Assembly: GCA_005503055.1 (NCBI GenBank)
Contig: SCOX01000005.1
Coordinates: 124,001-188,000 of the forward strand
Source: Lysobacteraceae bacterium P
GTDB lineage: Bacteria; Pseudomonadota; Gammaproteobacteria; Xanthomonadales; Xanthomonadaceae
DNA: 64,000 nucleotides
Direction: 5' to 3'
In this document: positions 16,722 to 28,502 of the stretch, piece by piece
How positions within the stretch are numbered: position 1 is the stretch's first letter
How the letters are laid out: every line of letters begins with the position of its first letter
The notes under the pieces: generated by a model
What the model was told of the DNA's origin: nothing
The model's database searches: none
Seen by the model: the letters and a program-made list of their open reading frames with translations, nothing else
Program-made: the position numbers and the translations under genes

Positions 16722-17135
16722 TCACGTGGGGAATCGTCCGTCCACGTAATACCAGCGGCCGTCCTCGCGCACGAACCGGCTGAGCTCGTGCAGGCGCAGC
16801 GCGGGCGCGCCGCCGCTCCTGTAGCGGGCGACGAATTCGACCGTCGCATGGTCGGCATCGACCACCACGTGGCGCTTCACGTCCAGCCCCAGCCAGCGTG
16901 TGGCGGCGGGATCGCCCAGATCGAGCTCATCCGGGCGCGCGTCCGGATGCCAGCTGGAACGCACGTAGTCCACATCGCCCAGCACGTAGGCGCTGTAGCG
17001 CGAACGCATCAGCGCTTCGGCATCGCTGGCCGGCTGGCCGGCGTGCAGCGGCCCGCAGCATTGGCCGTACGGGCGCCCGCGACCGCAGGGACACGGGGCG
17101 GAAGGCGGCAGCGGGGCGGTTTTCGCGGGGCTCAT
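16722..17135 (-). CDS. YchJ-family SEC-C metal-binding protein
   Basis: A 137-residue protein of the YchJ/UPF0225 family. The N-terminal SEC-C zinc-binding motif has Cys15, Cys17, Cys26 and Cys27 ([14 protein letters not shown]). The middle has [19 protein letters not shown], and the C-terminal NTF2-like half ends with [13 protein letters not shown]. No catalytic activity is established for the family; the SEC-C motif is also found at the SecA C-terminus, where it binds SecB and ribosomes. The next gene on the opposite strand is another SEC-C protein, an unusual pairing. Confidence 0.88.
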   Translation of the reverse strand: MSPAKTAPLPPSAPCPCGRGRPYGQCCGPLHAGQPASDAEALMRSRYSAYVLGDVDYVRSSWHPDARPDELDLGDPAATRWLGLDVKRHVVVDADHATVEFVARYRSGGAPALRLHELSRFVREDGRWYYVDGRFPT

Positions 17136-17206
17136 GCACGGATTCTCGGCGAGGCAACCCCACTGCGACTACCATGACGCGCCTCCGCGAAACGAAGCCA
17201 CCAGCG

Positions 17207-20468
<3,262 letters not shown>

Positions 20469-20493
20469 GCGATCCACGTTGGATCGCGGTCGC

Positions 20494-20573
20494 GTGGCCC
20501 GGGTAAGGCCAAAGGCCGCACCCGGGGCTTTGCGGCTCACGGTACCCGGGTGCGCTTCGCCTACCCGGGCTAC
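20494..20573. repeat. 80-bp palindromic repeat element, GTGG/CTAC ends
   Basis: The element starts GTGGCCCGGGTAAGG and ends GCTTCGCCTACCCGGGCTAC. It has the same arms and internal CACCCGGG/CCCGGGTG pair as the element at 17934-18013 and exactly the same length. The first tetranucleotide has changed from GTAG to GTGG. The two copies flank icd. Confidence 0.78.
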
Positions 20574-20601
20574 GTATGGCAGGGCGTTATGCGAATCACG
20601 T

Positions 20602-20625
20602 AAAGCCGCAGCGATGCGGCTTTTT
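20602..20625 (+). terminator. Intrinsic terminator downstream of icd
   Basis: AAAGCCGCA and TGCGGCTTT form a 9-bp stem around GCGA, followed by two more Ts. It lies 133 bases past icd, after the palindromic element and just before the 21-bp array. Confidence 0.85.
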
Positions 20626-20639
20626 GTGTTTCAGGAGCG

Positions 20640-20849
20640 GCGTTTGCCTCGGGGCGAGGCGTTGAAAGCGTCGCGGATGACGAAAGAAGCGCCGCGCGTG
20701 GCGCTTTTCGGCTGGCAGGAATCCTGGAAAGCGTCATCTCCGACGCTTCTTGCGTCTCGCGTGACACTTGGAGCGTCATGCGTGGCGAAAAAAGTGTCAT
20801 GCGTGACGCTTTCTTCGTCATCGTCCACGCTTTCCGCTGCGCGTCGGCA
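20640..20849. repeat. Degenerate 21-bp tandem repeat array (array 3), 10 units without indels
   Basis: Ten consecutive 21-base units run from 20640 to 20849 with no insertion or deletion. The best-preserved are at 20682-20702, 20745-20765, 20766-20786 and 20787-20807. The pattern is a variable A- or T-rich first third, then AGYGTCATG, then CGTGRC at the end. The last unit overlaps the 3' end of the minus-strand reductase gene. The array lies between convergent genes and has no spacers, so it is not a CRISPR. With the terminator and palindromic element it fills the 349 bases between icd and the reductase. Confidence 0.85.
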
Positions 20850-21510
20850 GACTCGGGGGCCCGATCGCCGCCAGCAGGCCGGCCCGCGACGTCGTCAATC
20901 CGCTCCCCGTGCGCACTTCGCCATCGCGAACGTAGCGGGCAATCACGACGCCACCGGGGGTGATGGTCGAACGCGCCAGGGTGAACGCGGACGGTTGCGC
21001 ATCGTCGCCGAACAAGCGTTTGCCGGGCCCGAGCAGGAGGGGATGGATCAACAGCCGAAGCTCGTCCACCAGCCCGGCGCGCAGCAGCTGGCGCACCATG
21101 TCGCCGCTGCCGAACGTCAGCAGGTCGGCGCCGTCCTGCGCCTTGAGCGCGCGCACCGCTTCGACGAGGTCGCCTTTCAGCGCGCGGCTGTTGTGCCAGC
21201 CGAGGTCGCCCGATCGGTGCGTGGCGACGTGCTTGGCAACGCGGTTGAACGGATCGGCGATGGCCTGGGCGCCTGAATCGGCCGGCACGTTCGGCCAATA
21301 CGACGCGAAGATGTCGTAGGTGCGGCGACCGAGCAGCAACTCGAACGGTTGCGAGAGCAGGTCCTGCAAGTCCTTGCCGCCGGCCTCGTCGGCATAGGGA
21401 ACGATCCAGCCACCCAGGTCGAAACCACCGCCTGGATCTTCATCAGGCCCGCCGGGCGACTGGATCACGCCGTCCAGGCTGATGAATTCGGAAACGACGA
21501 GCTTGCCCAT
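20818..21510 (-). CDS. RibD/dihydrofolate-reductase-like protein with abnormal C-terminus
   Basis: A 230-residue protein of the RibD C-terminal/YwjB dihydrofolate-reductase-like family. Marks include MGKLVVSEFISLDGVIQSPG at the start, LLGRRTYDIFASYWP, and LTFGSGDMVRQLL followed by DELRLLIHPLLLGPGKRLF. It probably uses NAD(P)H; the substrate is unknown. Family members usually stop soon after an EVRTGSF-like ending. Here EVRTGSG continues for about 27 residues (GLTTSRAGLLAAIG and on) into the edge of 21-bp array 3. A TGA in the neighbouring frame at 20895-20897 sits where the family normally ends, suggesting a small indel. ATG 21510 begins the conserved start. Confidence 0.85.
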   Translation of the reverse strand: MGKLVVSEFISLDGVIQSPGGPDEDPGGGFDLGGWIVPYADEAGGKDLQDLLSQPFELLLGRRTYDIFASYWPNVPADSGAQAIADPFNRVAKHVATHRSGDLGWHNSRALKGDLVEAVRALKAQDGADLLTFGSGDMVRQLLRAGLVDELRLLIHPLLLGPGKRLFGDDAQPSAFTLARSTITPGGVVIARYVRDGEVRTGSGLTTSRAGLLAAIGPPSLPTRSGKRGR

Positions 21511-21848
21511 GCCGCTCTCCAGGTCGATGAACCCGATCGGTCCTTGGATACGACGAACGCGCCGTGCGCGGATCGACAACCGCCCGCTGCCGTGTCATCG
21601 GGGTCCCGCGTTTCGCAGCGCGGTCAGGAATCGTCGGTCGCCGAGGTTTGAACCGTGCCGCCGACGAAGTGTCGCCGGTGGGCGAGACCGCGATTGGGTC
21701 TTCAGGGCCACCAACGGCTGGCGCCCGATGGCGATGGGACTCGCTGAGGATGCGCGACGCATGTACTGCAGGGCGGTGCGGATGCGTCCCGAGCCAACGT
21801 CGAAGACGCATCGATTGAAGACAGCGCTGCCCCGAAGGGTGGACCCTG
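21511..21848. other. Gene-free gap of 338 bases
   Basis: This stretch lies between the start of the reductase gene and the stop of the Lys-rich miniprotein gene, both on the minus strand. It should contain the reductase promoter. I see no credible gene, hairpin or repeat in it. Confidence 0.5.
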
Positions 21849-21965
21849 TCAGGTCGGCATGAACCCGCGCGTGGTCTTCTTTTCGTTCTTCTCCGCCCTC
21901 TTTTCCTTCATCGTCTTCGCAGGCTTCTTCTTCTGCTCTTTCTTCTTGTCCAGACCCTTGGCCAT
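21849..21965 (-). CDS. Lysine-rich miniprotein
   Basis: A 38-residue, extremely basic protein: MAKGLDKKKEQKKKPAKTMK is followed by an equally Lys-rich second half ending TTRGFMPT. About 40 percent of residues are Lys or Arg. A GAGG ribosome-binding site lies 11 bases before ATG 21965. Similar short MAKGxDKKKxxKKxPAKT proteins occur across proteobacteria, so it is likely a real gene too short for many predictors. It probably binds nucleic acid or ribosomes by charge, but this is inference; function unknown. Confidence 0.72.
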   Translation of the reverse strand: MAKGLDKKKEQKKKPAKTMKEKRAEKNEKKTTRGFMPT

Positions 21966-22135
21966 GACCGCGTTCCTCGTTGGTGGTGTCCACGGGAGCA
22001 TGGCACATCCGGTGGCCGGGCAGCGGCGCAGAGTCCCCGCCGCAGCTGCCGCACGGCCCGATGGAGGCCCCGGGCCGCCTCCGGCCGCGGGTGACGCCCA
22101 TGCGATCCTTGCGCCACCTGCCAGGGACCGAACGA

Positions 22136-23464
22136 ATGACCCGCATCCTTCCCCGACGCGTCGCCGCCGCGATGGCCTTGGTCCTTGCGGCTGCGCTGGC
22201 GCCCGCCGGCGCCGTGACGCGCGTCCTTTACGCCGCACCGCAAGGCACATGCGACGGCTATCCGCGCCTGCAGATCGGCATGGCGAAGGGCTATTGCGCC
22301 GGGCTCGTGGTCGGTCCGACCGCGGCCGATCGCACACGCCCGATGCGCCTGCCGCGTTCGTTGCTGCAGCTCGACGAGCACCGCTGGCTGGTCACCGATC
22401 TGGGCCGTTGGGATGGAGCGAACGGAGCGGTGTGGATGCTCGACGCCACGCCCGGACGTGCCGCGACGCTGGCGCGCGTGCTCGACGGTCTGCACATGCC
22501 GCACGCCATCTCGAACGGGCCCGACGGCAAGGTCTACGTCGGCGAGATGAGCCGCATCTTCCGCTTCGATCTGCGCGCGGAGGATCCGGCGAAATCCATC
22601 GAGCCGGTCGTGACCGGCCTTCCCGACAATCGCCTGCACGAGAACCGACACCCGCTGTCGAAGTTCGTGTTCGCGCCCGACGGCGCATTGCTGGTCAACG
22701 TCGGCGCGCCGTCCGACCAGTGCCTGCGCGCCGACGGCACGCCTCCGGCACGCACCTGCCCGGAAACCGACGGCGAGCAGGACGCCGCATCGATCCGCCG
22801 CTACGCCCTGCTGTCGCCCGGTCGCTGGAGCGGCGACTACACCGTGTACGCGCGCGGCTTGCGCAACTCGGTCGCGCTGGCGGTGCATCCGTCCGGCACG
22901 GTGCTGCAGGGCGAGAACAGCTACGACCTGCCCTCGCGCTGGTTTCCATTCGACGAGATCAACGTGATCCGGACCGGCCGCCATTACGGCTGGCCGTACT
23001 GCGCCGACATCGCGACGCCGACGCCGGGCTGGAAGACGACGCGCGCGATGGACTGCGCATCGTCCGCACACACTGCGCCGGCGTTGCTGTTGCCGCCGCA
23101 CAGCGCGCCGCTGGACATGCTCTGGTACGACGGGGCGATGTTCCCGGCGCTGCGCGGTCGCCTGCTGATGACGTGGCACGGCCACCGCAGCGTTGGCGGA
23201 CGCATCGTCTCGTACGACGCCGATGCACGCGGGGTACCGGTCGCGGATGCGAACGCGCGCTTTCCCGTCTACGGCGCCGGCACCCGCGCCTATGGCGCAC
23301 GGCCGGCGGCCAACGCGGTCGTCATGACGCCGGACTGGCGTCTCGCGCCGAGCAAGCGTCCGCAGGGATCGCCGGTGGGGCTGACTGTCGCCAGGGACGG
23401 TGCGATCTGGACGACGGACGATCGCGCCGGTCTGGTGATCCGGATCGCGACCGACCGGCCGTGA
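22136..23464 (+). CDS. Exported sugar/sorbosone-dehydrogenase-like beta-propeller
   Basis: A 442-residue exported protein with a Sec signal peptide (RRVAAAMALVLAAALAPAGA). It resembles soluble PQQ-dependent glucose/sorbosone dehydrogenases, a six-bladed propeller family: FAPDGALLVNVGAPSDQC, ARGLRNSVALAVHPSG, WFPFDEINVIRTGRHYGWPY and SPVGLTVARDGAIWTTDD. Several cysteines (PQGTCDGYP, CLRADG, RTCPET, GWPYCAD, MDCASS) suggest disulfides in the periplasm. PQQ ligands cannot be confirmed by eye, and many relatives have no shown activity. It diverges from the Lys-rich miniprotein, with 170 bases between. ATG 22136 directly precedes the signal peptide. Confidence 0.82.
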   Translation: MTRILPRRVAAAMALVLAAALAPAGAVTRVLYAAPQGTCDGYPRLQIGMAKGYCAGLVVGPTAADRTRPMRLPRSLLQLDEHRWLVTDLGRWDGANGAVWMLDATPGRAATLARVLDGLHMPHAISNGPDGKVYVGEMSRIFRFDLRAEDPAKSIEPVVTGLPDNRLHENRHPLSKFVFAPDGALLVNVGAPSDQCLRADGTPPARTCPETDGEQDAASIRRYALLSPGRWSGDYTVYARGLRNSVALAVHPSGTVLQGENSYDLPSRWFPFDEINVIRTGRHYGWPYCADIATPTPGWKTTRAMDCASSAHTAPALLLPPHSAPLDMLWYDGAMFPALRGRLLMTWHGHRSVGGRIVSYDADARGVPVADANARFPVYGAGTRAYGARPAANAVVMTPDWRLAPSKRPQGSPVGLTVARDGAIWTTDDRAGLVIRIATDRP

Positions 23465-23500
23465 TGTCCGTGGCGCGTACGCCGTGACCGTTGCCCGCGC

Positions 23501-24538
23501 TCAACGGATGTACGACGAATCCGTATTGCGCGCGCGTTCCTCGTCGCGCTGCTCGAACAGGCGGTTCGCCTTTTCTTCCGTCATCTCGTACTTGGGCGCC
23601 ACGTACGGCAGCAGCAGGCGTAGCCACGAACGGCTGATGCGCCGCGATTCCTCCGGGCAGCCCTTCGCGCGCGTCTGCGGCAGGTCGCCGTCGGTGACGA
23701 TGCTCAGGTAACGCGCCGGATCGCTGCCGTAGAGGAAACACTGCAGGTTGAAGTAACGCTGCTCGCCCAGTGCGTGTTCGTCGGCGTAGGCGTCCAGGTT
23801 GTACTCGCCCGTGCTGCGCGCGAGGAACCAGTTCGACGCCATGCGCAGGTTTTCGGTGACATCCGTCGTCGATTCGTTCAAACCGGCGAAGCGCAGCATC
23901 AGCGTGGTCGCGAGCTGGTCGACGGCGTCTTCCTCGCGGCCGGTGATCGGGATCTGCAGCAACGTGATCAGCGCGTGGCCGGTTTCGTGCAGCAGGATGA
24001 AGCGGAAGTTCGCGTCGAGATAGCGCTGCGCATAGCTCTCGTCGAGCTTGTTCTTCGCGACCAGATCGCGGCCGCGCTCGAGCAGCACCTTCATCGTTTC
24101 GTAGCACATCACCACTTCGCCGCGTTCGGGCGAATAGAACGCATTGACCTCGCCGCATTCGGCGGTGACGTAGTTGATCGGGCGCGGCAGCATCAGCATG
24201 CCGTCGATGGCCTGCACTTCGGGGATGTGGCGCAGCATGTCGCTGTCGTGGGCCATCTTGTAGAACGGCTCCAGCTCGGCGGTCTTGGGCTTCACGTATT
24301 CGTAGCCGAACTGCACGCCGCCGGCCTTGGATTCCGAATCGGCGGACTTGGCGAAGCTCACCGGCTTGAGCGCGGCCATGTCGTCGGCCAGCGCCTTCTC
24401 GGCTTCCTTGCGGCCTTCGGCGCGCGCGGCGGCCAAGGCCGCGGTCTGGCGCTTGCCGGCAATGAGCGAATAGCCGAACGCGCCGCTCACTACGCCCAGT
24501 GCCAGCGACAGCAATACGATCAGAAGTCTGGTGGACAT
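23501..24538 (-). CDS. DUF4344-family membrane metallopeptidase
   Basis: A 345-residue protein with an N-terminal signal anchor (LLIVLLSLALGVVSGAFGYSL), a short coiled coil (residues about 31-58) and a DUF4344 domain. The zinc motif HETGH is at residues 184-188 in FRFILLHETGHALI; EEDAVDQLA about 20 residues later probably gives the third ligand, as in gluzincins. GEVNAFYSPERGEVVMCYE upstream is the family signature. Paired cysteines (C128, C145) may form a disulfide. It is probably a periplasm-facing membrane protease with unknown substrate. It converges with the sugar-dehydrogenase-like gene, with 36 bases between stops. Confidence 0.85.
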   Translation of the reverse strand: MSTRLLIVLLSLALGVVSGAFGYSLIAGKRQTAALAAARAEGRKEAEKALADDMAALKPVSFAKSADSESKAGGVQFGYEYVKPKTAELEPFYKMAHDSDMLRHIPEVQAIDGMLMLPRPINYVTAECGEVNAFYSPERGEVVMCYETMKVLLERGRDLVAKNKLDESYAQRYLDANFRFILLHETGHALITLLQIPITGREEDAVDQLATTLMLRFAGLNESTTDVTENLRMASNWFLARSTGEYNLDAYADEHALGEQRYFNLQCFLYGSDPARYLSIVTDGDLPQTRAKGCPEESRRISRSWLRLLLPYVAPKYEMTEEKANRLFEQRDEERARNTDSSYIR

Positions 24539-24659
24539 GCGCCTTCCCCGTGCGCGTTCTACAGATGGCGCGGCGCGCGGCCGTCACCCTGCGGGGATCG
24601 TAACGGCTGTGGCGTGATGGCGAAACCGCGCGGCCTTCACGCCGCGCACAAAGGCGTCG

Positions 24660-25628
24660 TCAGGCCGCGTGACCCTCGGCTACGGCCGGTTCCGGGCGAA
24701 TGCGCACCGCCCAGAGCACGCCGGCAACCAGCAGGCCGATGCCGACCAGCGTCAGCGGCTCGGGCATGCGCCCGCGCAGGACGAAGGCGTAGGCGAGCGC
24801 GGCGAGCGTCTCGAACACGATCAGCTGCCCGGCCAGGGCGGTCGGCAGGCGCTGGCTGGCGGCGTTCCAGCACAGCGTGCCCAGCCATGAGGCGAACAGG
24901 CCGATCGCGGCCATCAACCCGATGAAGAACCACGGCCGCGGGCCGAACGGCATCGGGAACTCGCTGTGGGCCACGGCCATGCCGGCCCACAGCAGTGCAT
25001 AGCCGGCGAGCGCCAGCGGCAGTGTCGCCACGCCCTGCGCGGTGGCCCAGGTGCGCGGGTTGCGATCGGGATGCGCGCGCAGCCAGTCGGCATTGCGCAG
25101 CGGATACCAGGTCCAGCACGCGACCGCGATCACCGCCAGCGCCGCGCCCTGCAGGTAGCGCATGGGATCGGCGTCCGGCTGCGCGCCCAGCGCGCGCAAC
25201 TCCGCGCGGTTCACGCAGGCGATGCCCAGCGCGATCAGCAGCAGCGACGGCGCCAGGCGCCGCCACGGCAGGCGGCCGTCGCGGCGGTGGTCGCGAAGAT
25301 TGGCGCTGATCGCGATCACCACCGGCAAGGTGCCGATGATCATCGTCGGCAGCGGTGCGCCCGCGCGCTGGATCGCGCCGGCCAGACAGACGTAATAGAG
25401 CAGGTTGCCGATGGCGGCGAGCTTGAGCGCTTCGATCCAGTCCGCGCGCGAAAGCCGCCGCAACCCGGCGCGGTCCAGCCAGGCCAAAGGCAGCGCTATC
25501 AGCCCAAAGGCCAGGTAACGTCCGACCGATTGCAATGCGGCCGGGTACTCCGGCAGCAGCAGCGGCGCGACGAAGACGAGGCCCCACATCAGGCCGGCGG
25601 CGAGGGCGTAGAGGGTTCCGGTCCACAT
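24660..25628 (-). CDS. EamA/DMT-family transporter
   Basis: A 322-residue inner-membrane protein with about ten transmembrane helices in two EamA repeats, starting TLYALAAGLMWGLVFVAPLLLP. The second repeat includes FFIGLMAAIGLFASWLGTLCWNAAS and the closing LTLVGIGLLVAGVLWAV. Family members export amino acids, nucleotides or other small metabolites; the substrate is not readable. It lies 64 bases downstream of an AraC regulator on the same strand, a common pairing in which the regulator controls the exporter. Confidence 0.9.
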   Translation of the reverse strand: MWTGTLYALAAGLMWGLVFVAPLLLPEYPAALQSVGRYLAFGLIALPLAWLDRAGLRRLSRADWIEALKLAAIGNLLYYVCLAGAIQRAGAPLPTMIIGTLPVVIAISANLRDHRRDGRLPWRRLAPSLLLIALGIACVNRAELRALGAQPDADPMRYLQGAALAVIAVACWTWYPLRNADWLRAHPDRNPRTWATAQGVATLPLALAGYALLWAGMAVAHSEFPMPFGPRPWFFIGLMAAIGLFASWLGTLCWNAASQRLPTALAGQLIVFETLAALAYAFVLRGRMPEPLTLVGIGLLVAGVLWAVRIRPEPAVAEGHAA

Positions 25629-25692
25629 GGGCGGAGCGTGCGATGCCGCGGCGGGACGTGTCTTGAACGGAATTGCGGTCGGGAGCCGCCGC

Positions 25693-26517
25693 TCAGCCGC
25701 GCAGTTGCCGCTGGTAGCGCGCCGGCGTGACGCCGTAGCGGCGCGCGAACGTCCGCGTCAGGTGCGCCTGGTCGCTCAGCCCCACCTCCGCCGCCACCTG
25801 CGCGGGCCCCTGGCCGTCGGCCAGCCGGCGCTTGGCCTCGAACAGGCGCAGCGCCATCAGCATCTGCTGTGGCGTGACATCGTACTGGTCGCGGAACGCG
25901 CGCAGGAAATGGAACGGGCTCAGTTCCGCCACCGCCGCCAGACCGTCCAGCGTGAGGCGTTGCGACAGGTTGTCGCGCAGGTAGTCGACCACGCGCGAGA
26001 AGCGCGGCGTGCCGTGTTCCTCCGCCGGACGCGCGGAACGCGCCTGGTCGCCGAAGCCGTCCAGCAGCGCGAGCAGCAGCCCGTCGAACGCCAACGGTTC
26101 GTCGGCCTGCCACAGCGCATCGAGCAACGTCGTGATCCGGCGTGCGAGCGTCGCGTCGTGATCCACCGCGTCGCGGAACCACAGCCCGCGACGGCCGGTC
26201 ACGGCCTCGACCACGTCGGCATCGATGTAGGCCATCCGGTAACGCCAGCCGCCGACCGTTTCCGCGCGGCCGGTATGCAGCACATCGGGATTCATCATCA
26301 CGCGCGAATCGGCGGGTGCGAGATGGTCGCTGCCGCGATAGCGGAACCGTTCGACACCCTTCTCGATGGCGCCCAGCCCGAACGCCTCGTGCGTATGCGG
26401 TTCGAACGTGTGCCGCACGATGTGCGCGCGGTACAGCTCCACGCCCGTGCGATGCGCGGGGCGCCGGAACTGCGCCACGTCCAGCGGGTGTTCGAACTGT
26501 TCGGGCACGCCCTGCAT
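25693..26517 (-). CDS. AraC-family transcriptional regulator
   Basis: A 274-residue regulator. The N-terminal half is an AraC_binding cupin with HTFEPHTHEAFGLGAIEKG, and the C-terminal 100 residues are the two helix-turn-helix motifs: LTLDGLAAVAELSPFHFLRAFRDQYDVTP and PAQVAAEVGLSDQAHLTRTFARRYGVTPARYQ, each only partly quoted here by its key residues. The arrangement of a short cupin plus an EamA gene downstream suggests it controls that exporter in response to a small ligand. ATG 26517 is chosen as it starts the conserved region. Confidence 0.9.
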   Translation of the reverse strand: MQGVPEQFEHPLDVAQFRRPAHRTGVELYRAHIVRHTFEPHTHEAFGLGAIEKGVERFRYRGSDHLAPADSRVMMNPDVLHTGRAETVGGWRYRMAYIDADVVEAVTGRRGLWFRDAVDHDATLARRITTLLDALWQADEPLAFDGLLLALLDGFGDQARSARPAEEHGTPRFSRVVDYLRDNLSQRLTLDGLAAVAELSPFHFLRAFRDQYDVTPQQMLMALRLFEAKRRLADGQGPAQVAAEVGLSDQAHLTRTFARRYGVTPARYQRQLRG

Positions 26518-26623
26518 GCCCGGATCATGCCACGCGTGTTTGTCGCGCGCCGCAACGGCAGGACTCGCCGCGCCGGGTTCGCGGCACCCTTGTCGCTGGG
26601 CGCGGCGAAAGGCCCGCGACGGT

Positions 26624-28231
26624 CTAGGCCTGCGGTGCTTGAACCCGCGAAGCGACGGGCGACGGTGAGGCCGTCCACACACTGTTCGGCTCGCCCTCGC
26701 GCATGCGACGCGCGGTCACGCGGGCCAGCCACGCGAAGCCGACAGCCATCGCGATGGCGCCGGCATCGATGGCGAACAGCGCCCAGTTGCCGGCGGCAGC
26801 GCTGGTCCACCACCACGCACCGGTGCTGGCGCCGTGCGCGAACGGAATCAGCGCGGTCGTCACGGCCGCGGCCCACAGCAGTTCCTGCGCGGCGCGGATC
26901 GGCGGGCGCAACGCGGCCCAGAGCGTGCACAGGCCCCAGGCCACGAAGCAGACGAAGTTCACGCCGAAGCCCAGTTCGATGCCGCCCAGCGCTGACGACT
27001 GCAACAGTTGCGTGGCGATGAAGGCGACCGAGATCGCCACGCACACGCCGATGCACACGCCGACGGTGGCGCGCGCCATCCACAGCTGGGCGCGGCCCTG
27101 TTCGGCCTGGCGGCGCTTGCGGCGCGATTCGATCCACAGCAGGTTGCCGGAATAGAACAGGAACGCGCCGCCCAGTCCGAGCAGGAAGTACAGCCACTGC
27201 ACCCATGCGTTTCCGTACTCGCCGAAGTGCAGCGCGTACGCCGACGACAGCGTCGCGTGATTGGCGTCGCGCTGGCCGGGCAGTTGCGTGGCGAGCTTCG
27301 CGCCGGTGTTGGCGTTCATCGCGACCGCGCCGAGCGGGCCGAGCGCGCCGGGCGATTCACCGGTGATCTCGACCGTCGCGTTCGCATCGCCCGCGTTGGT
27401 CAGCTTGAGATACGCCGGCTCGAACGACGCCACGCCCTGTTCGCGCGCGATGGCGATCGAACGCTCGCTCCACATCGCCATCGAACCCAGCGCCTGTTCG
27501 CGCTTGGCCGGCGCGACGACGGGTGCGGTGTCCATCGCCGGACCCAGCGCGGACATCAGCTGGTTGCGGTAGATCAACGGGTTGAGCGCGAGCATCACGA
27601 TCATCACCAGGCACAGCATCGCCCCGGTGACCGCGAACATGATGTGCATCGGCAGGCTCAGCACGCCGATGACGTTGTGCGCGTCCTGCCACATGCGCTT
27701 GAGGTTGCGGCCCGGACGCAGCGCGAACAGGTCCTCGACCAGCTTGGGCAGATGGATGATCACGCCGGAGATCAGCGCCAGGCCGTAGAGCAGGCTGACG
27801 ATGCCCATCAGGTACGTGCCGGCGACCGGAATGCCCAGCGAGTAGTGCAGCGCATTGACCAGTTCCGACAGCGCGCCGCCCGGCATTTCGTCCACGCCTT
27901 CGGGATGCTCGGTGGTGGCGTAGCGCCACGTGCCCTGTGCGTCCTGCCAGTACGTGGCGGTGATCGGGTACTCCTCGCCCGGGAACACCATACCGACATG
28001 CTTTCGCGCTTCGGGGTGGCGCTCGAGCGTTTCGTCGAGCAAACGCTGCGCGTCGTCCAGCGTTTGCGCCTTCGCGTTCACGCCGTGCGGCGACTGCCAG
28101 GCCTGCAGGTCGTGGTGGAAGATGGTGATCGCGCCGGCGTAGAACGCGACGAACAGCGCGAAGCCGGCGACCAGTCCGACCCAGGTGTGCAGCGTGGTGA
28201 AGGTGCGCAACGTGTTGGAGGAAATCTTCAT
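26624..28231 (-). CDS. PepSY-associated membrane protein (PiuB/siderophore-reductase type)
   Basis: A 535-residue inner-membrane protein. It starts LRTFTTLHTWVGLVAGFALFVAFYAGA, the classic PepSY_TM first helix with His in THLHTW-like context (TLHTW). Further marks are GVIIHLPKLVEDLF with NLKRMWQDAHNVIGVLSLP, where His residues probably bind haem, and a C-terminal four-helix extension. Members of this group sit beside TonB-dependent siderophore receptors and are thought to reduce or release iron from siderophores at the membrane. Here it is last in a minus-strand cluster with two small membrane proteins and a siderophore receptor. Confidence 0.88.
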   Translation of the reverse strand: MKISSNTLRTFTTLHTWVGLVAGFALFVAFYAGAITIFHHDLQAWQSPHGVNAKAQTLDDAQRLLDETLERHPEARKHVGMVFPGEEYPITATYWQDAQGTWRYATTEHPEGVDEMPGGALSELVNALHYSLGIPVAGTYLMGIVSLLYGLALISGVIIHLPKLVEDLFALRPGRNLKRMWQDAHNVIGVLSLPMHIMFAVTGAMLCLVMIVMLALNPLIYRNQLMSALGPAMDTAPVVAPAKREQALGSMAMWSERSIAIAREQGVASFEPAYLKLTNAGDANATVEITGESPGALGPLGAVAMNANTGAKLATQLPGQRDANHATLSSAYALHFGEYGNAWVQWLYFLLGLGGAFLFYSGNLLWIESRRKRRQAEQGRAQLWMARATVGVCIGVCVAISVAFIATQLLQSSALGGIELGFGVNFVCFVAWGLCTLWAALRPPIRAAQELLWAAAVTTALIPFAHGASTGAWWWTSAAAGNWALFAIDAGAIAMAVGFAWLARVTARRMREGEPNSVWTASPSPVASRVQAPQA

Positions 28232-28238
28232 CGCGACC

Positions 28239-28502
28239 TCACTTCACCCAGCCCAGCGATTGCAGCAGCCACAGCGCGCCCAACGCAGCCACCGCAAGGC
28301 TGCTCAACCACGCCCATGCGCGCTTGCCGTTGGCGAACTGGAAGCTCGCGCCCATCACCGCCATCCACACCACGAAGAACGCGATGACCCCCGCCACCAG
28401 CGTTCCCTGCCATGGGCCCGGCACGGCGAAGGTGATCAGGCCGATGATCCCGGCCGACAACAGGAAGCCCGGCACGATGCCGGCGAAGGCGCGCGCCCAC
28501 AT
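28239..28502 (-). CDS. Small membrane protein of the iron-uptake cluster (DUF3649-like position)
   Basis: An 87-residue protein with about three transmembrane helices: AGIVPGFLLSAGIIGLI, TLVAGVIAFFVVWMAVMG and LAVAALGALWLLQSL. It lies 7 bases upstream of the PepSY gene and its start overlaps the stop of the preceding small membrane protein gene. In related clusters, small proteins annotated DUF3649 and DUF3325 occupy these positions; I assign that by context and size, not by a certain sequence match. It is probably an accessory subunit of the membrane reductase. Confidence 0.75.
   Translation of the reverse strand: MWARAFAGIVPGFLLSAGIIGLITFAVPGPWQGTLVAGVIAFFVVWMAVMGASFQFANGKRAWAWLSSLAVAALGALWLLQSLGWVK

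Noticed and set aside
20640-20849. CRISPR array
   Set aside because: The units are contiguous 21-mers with no spacers of separate sequence, and no cas gene is in the window.
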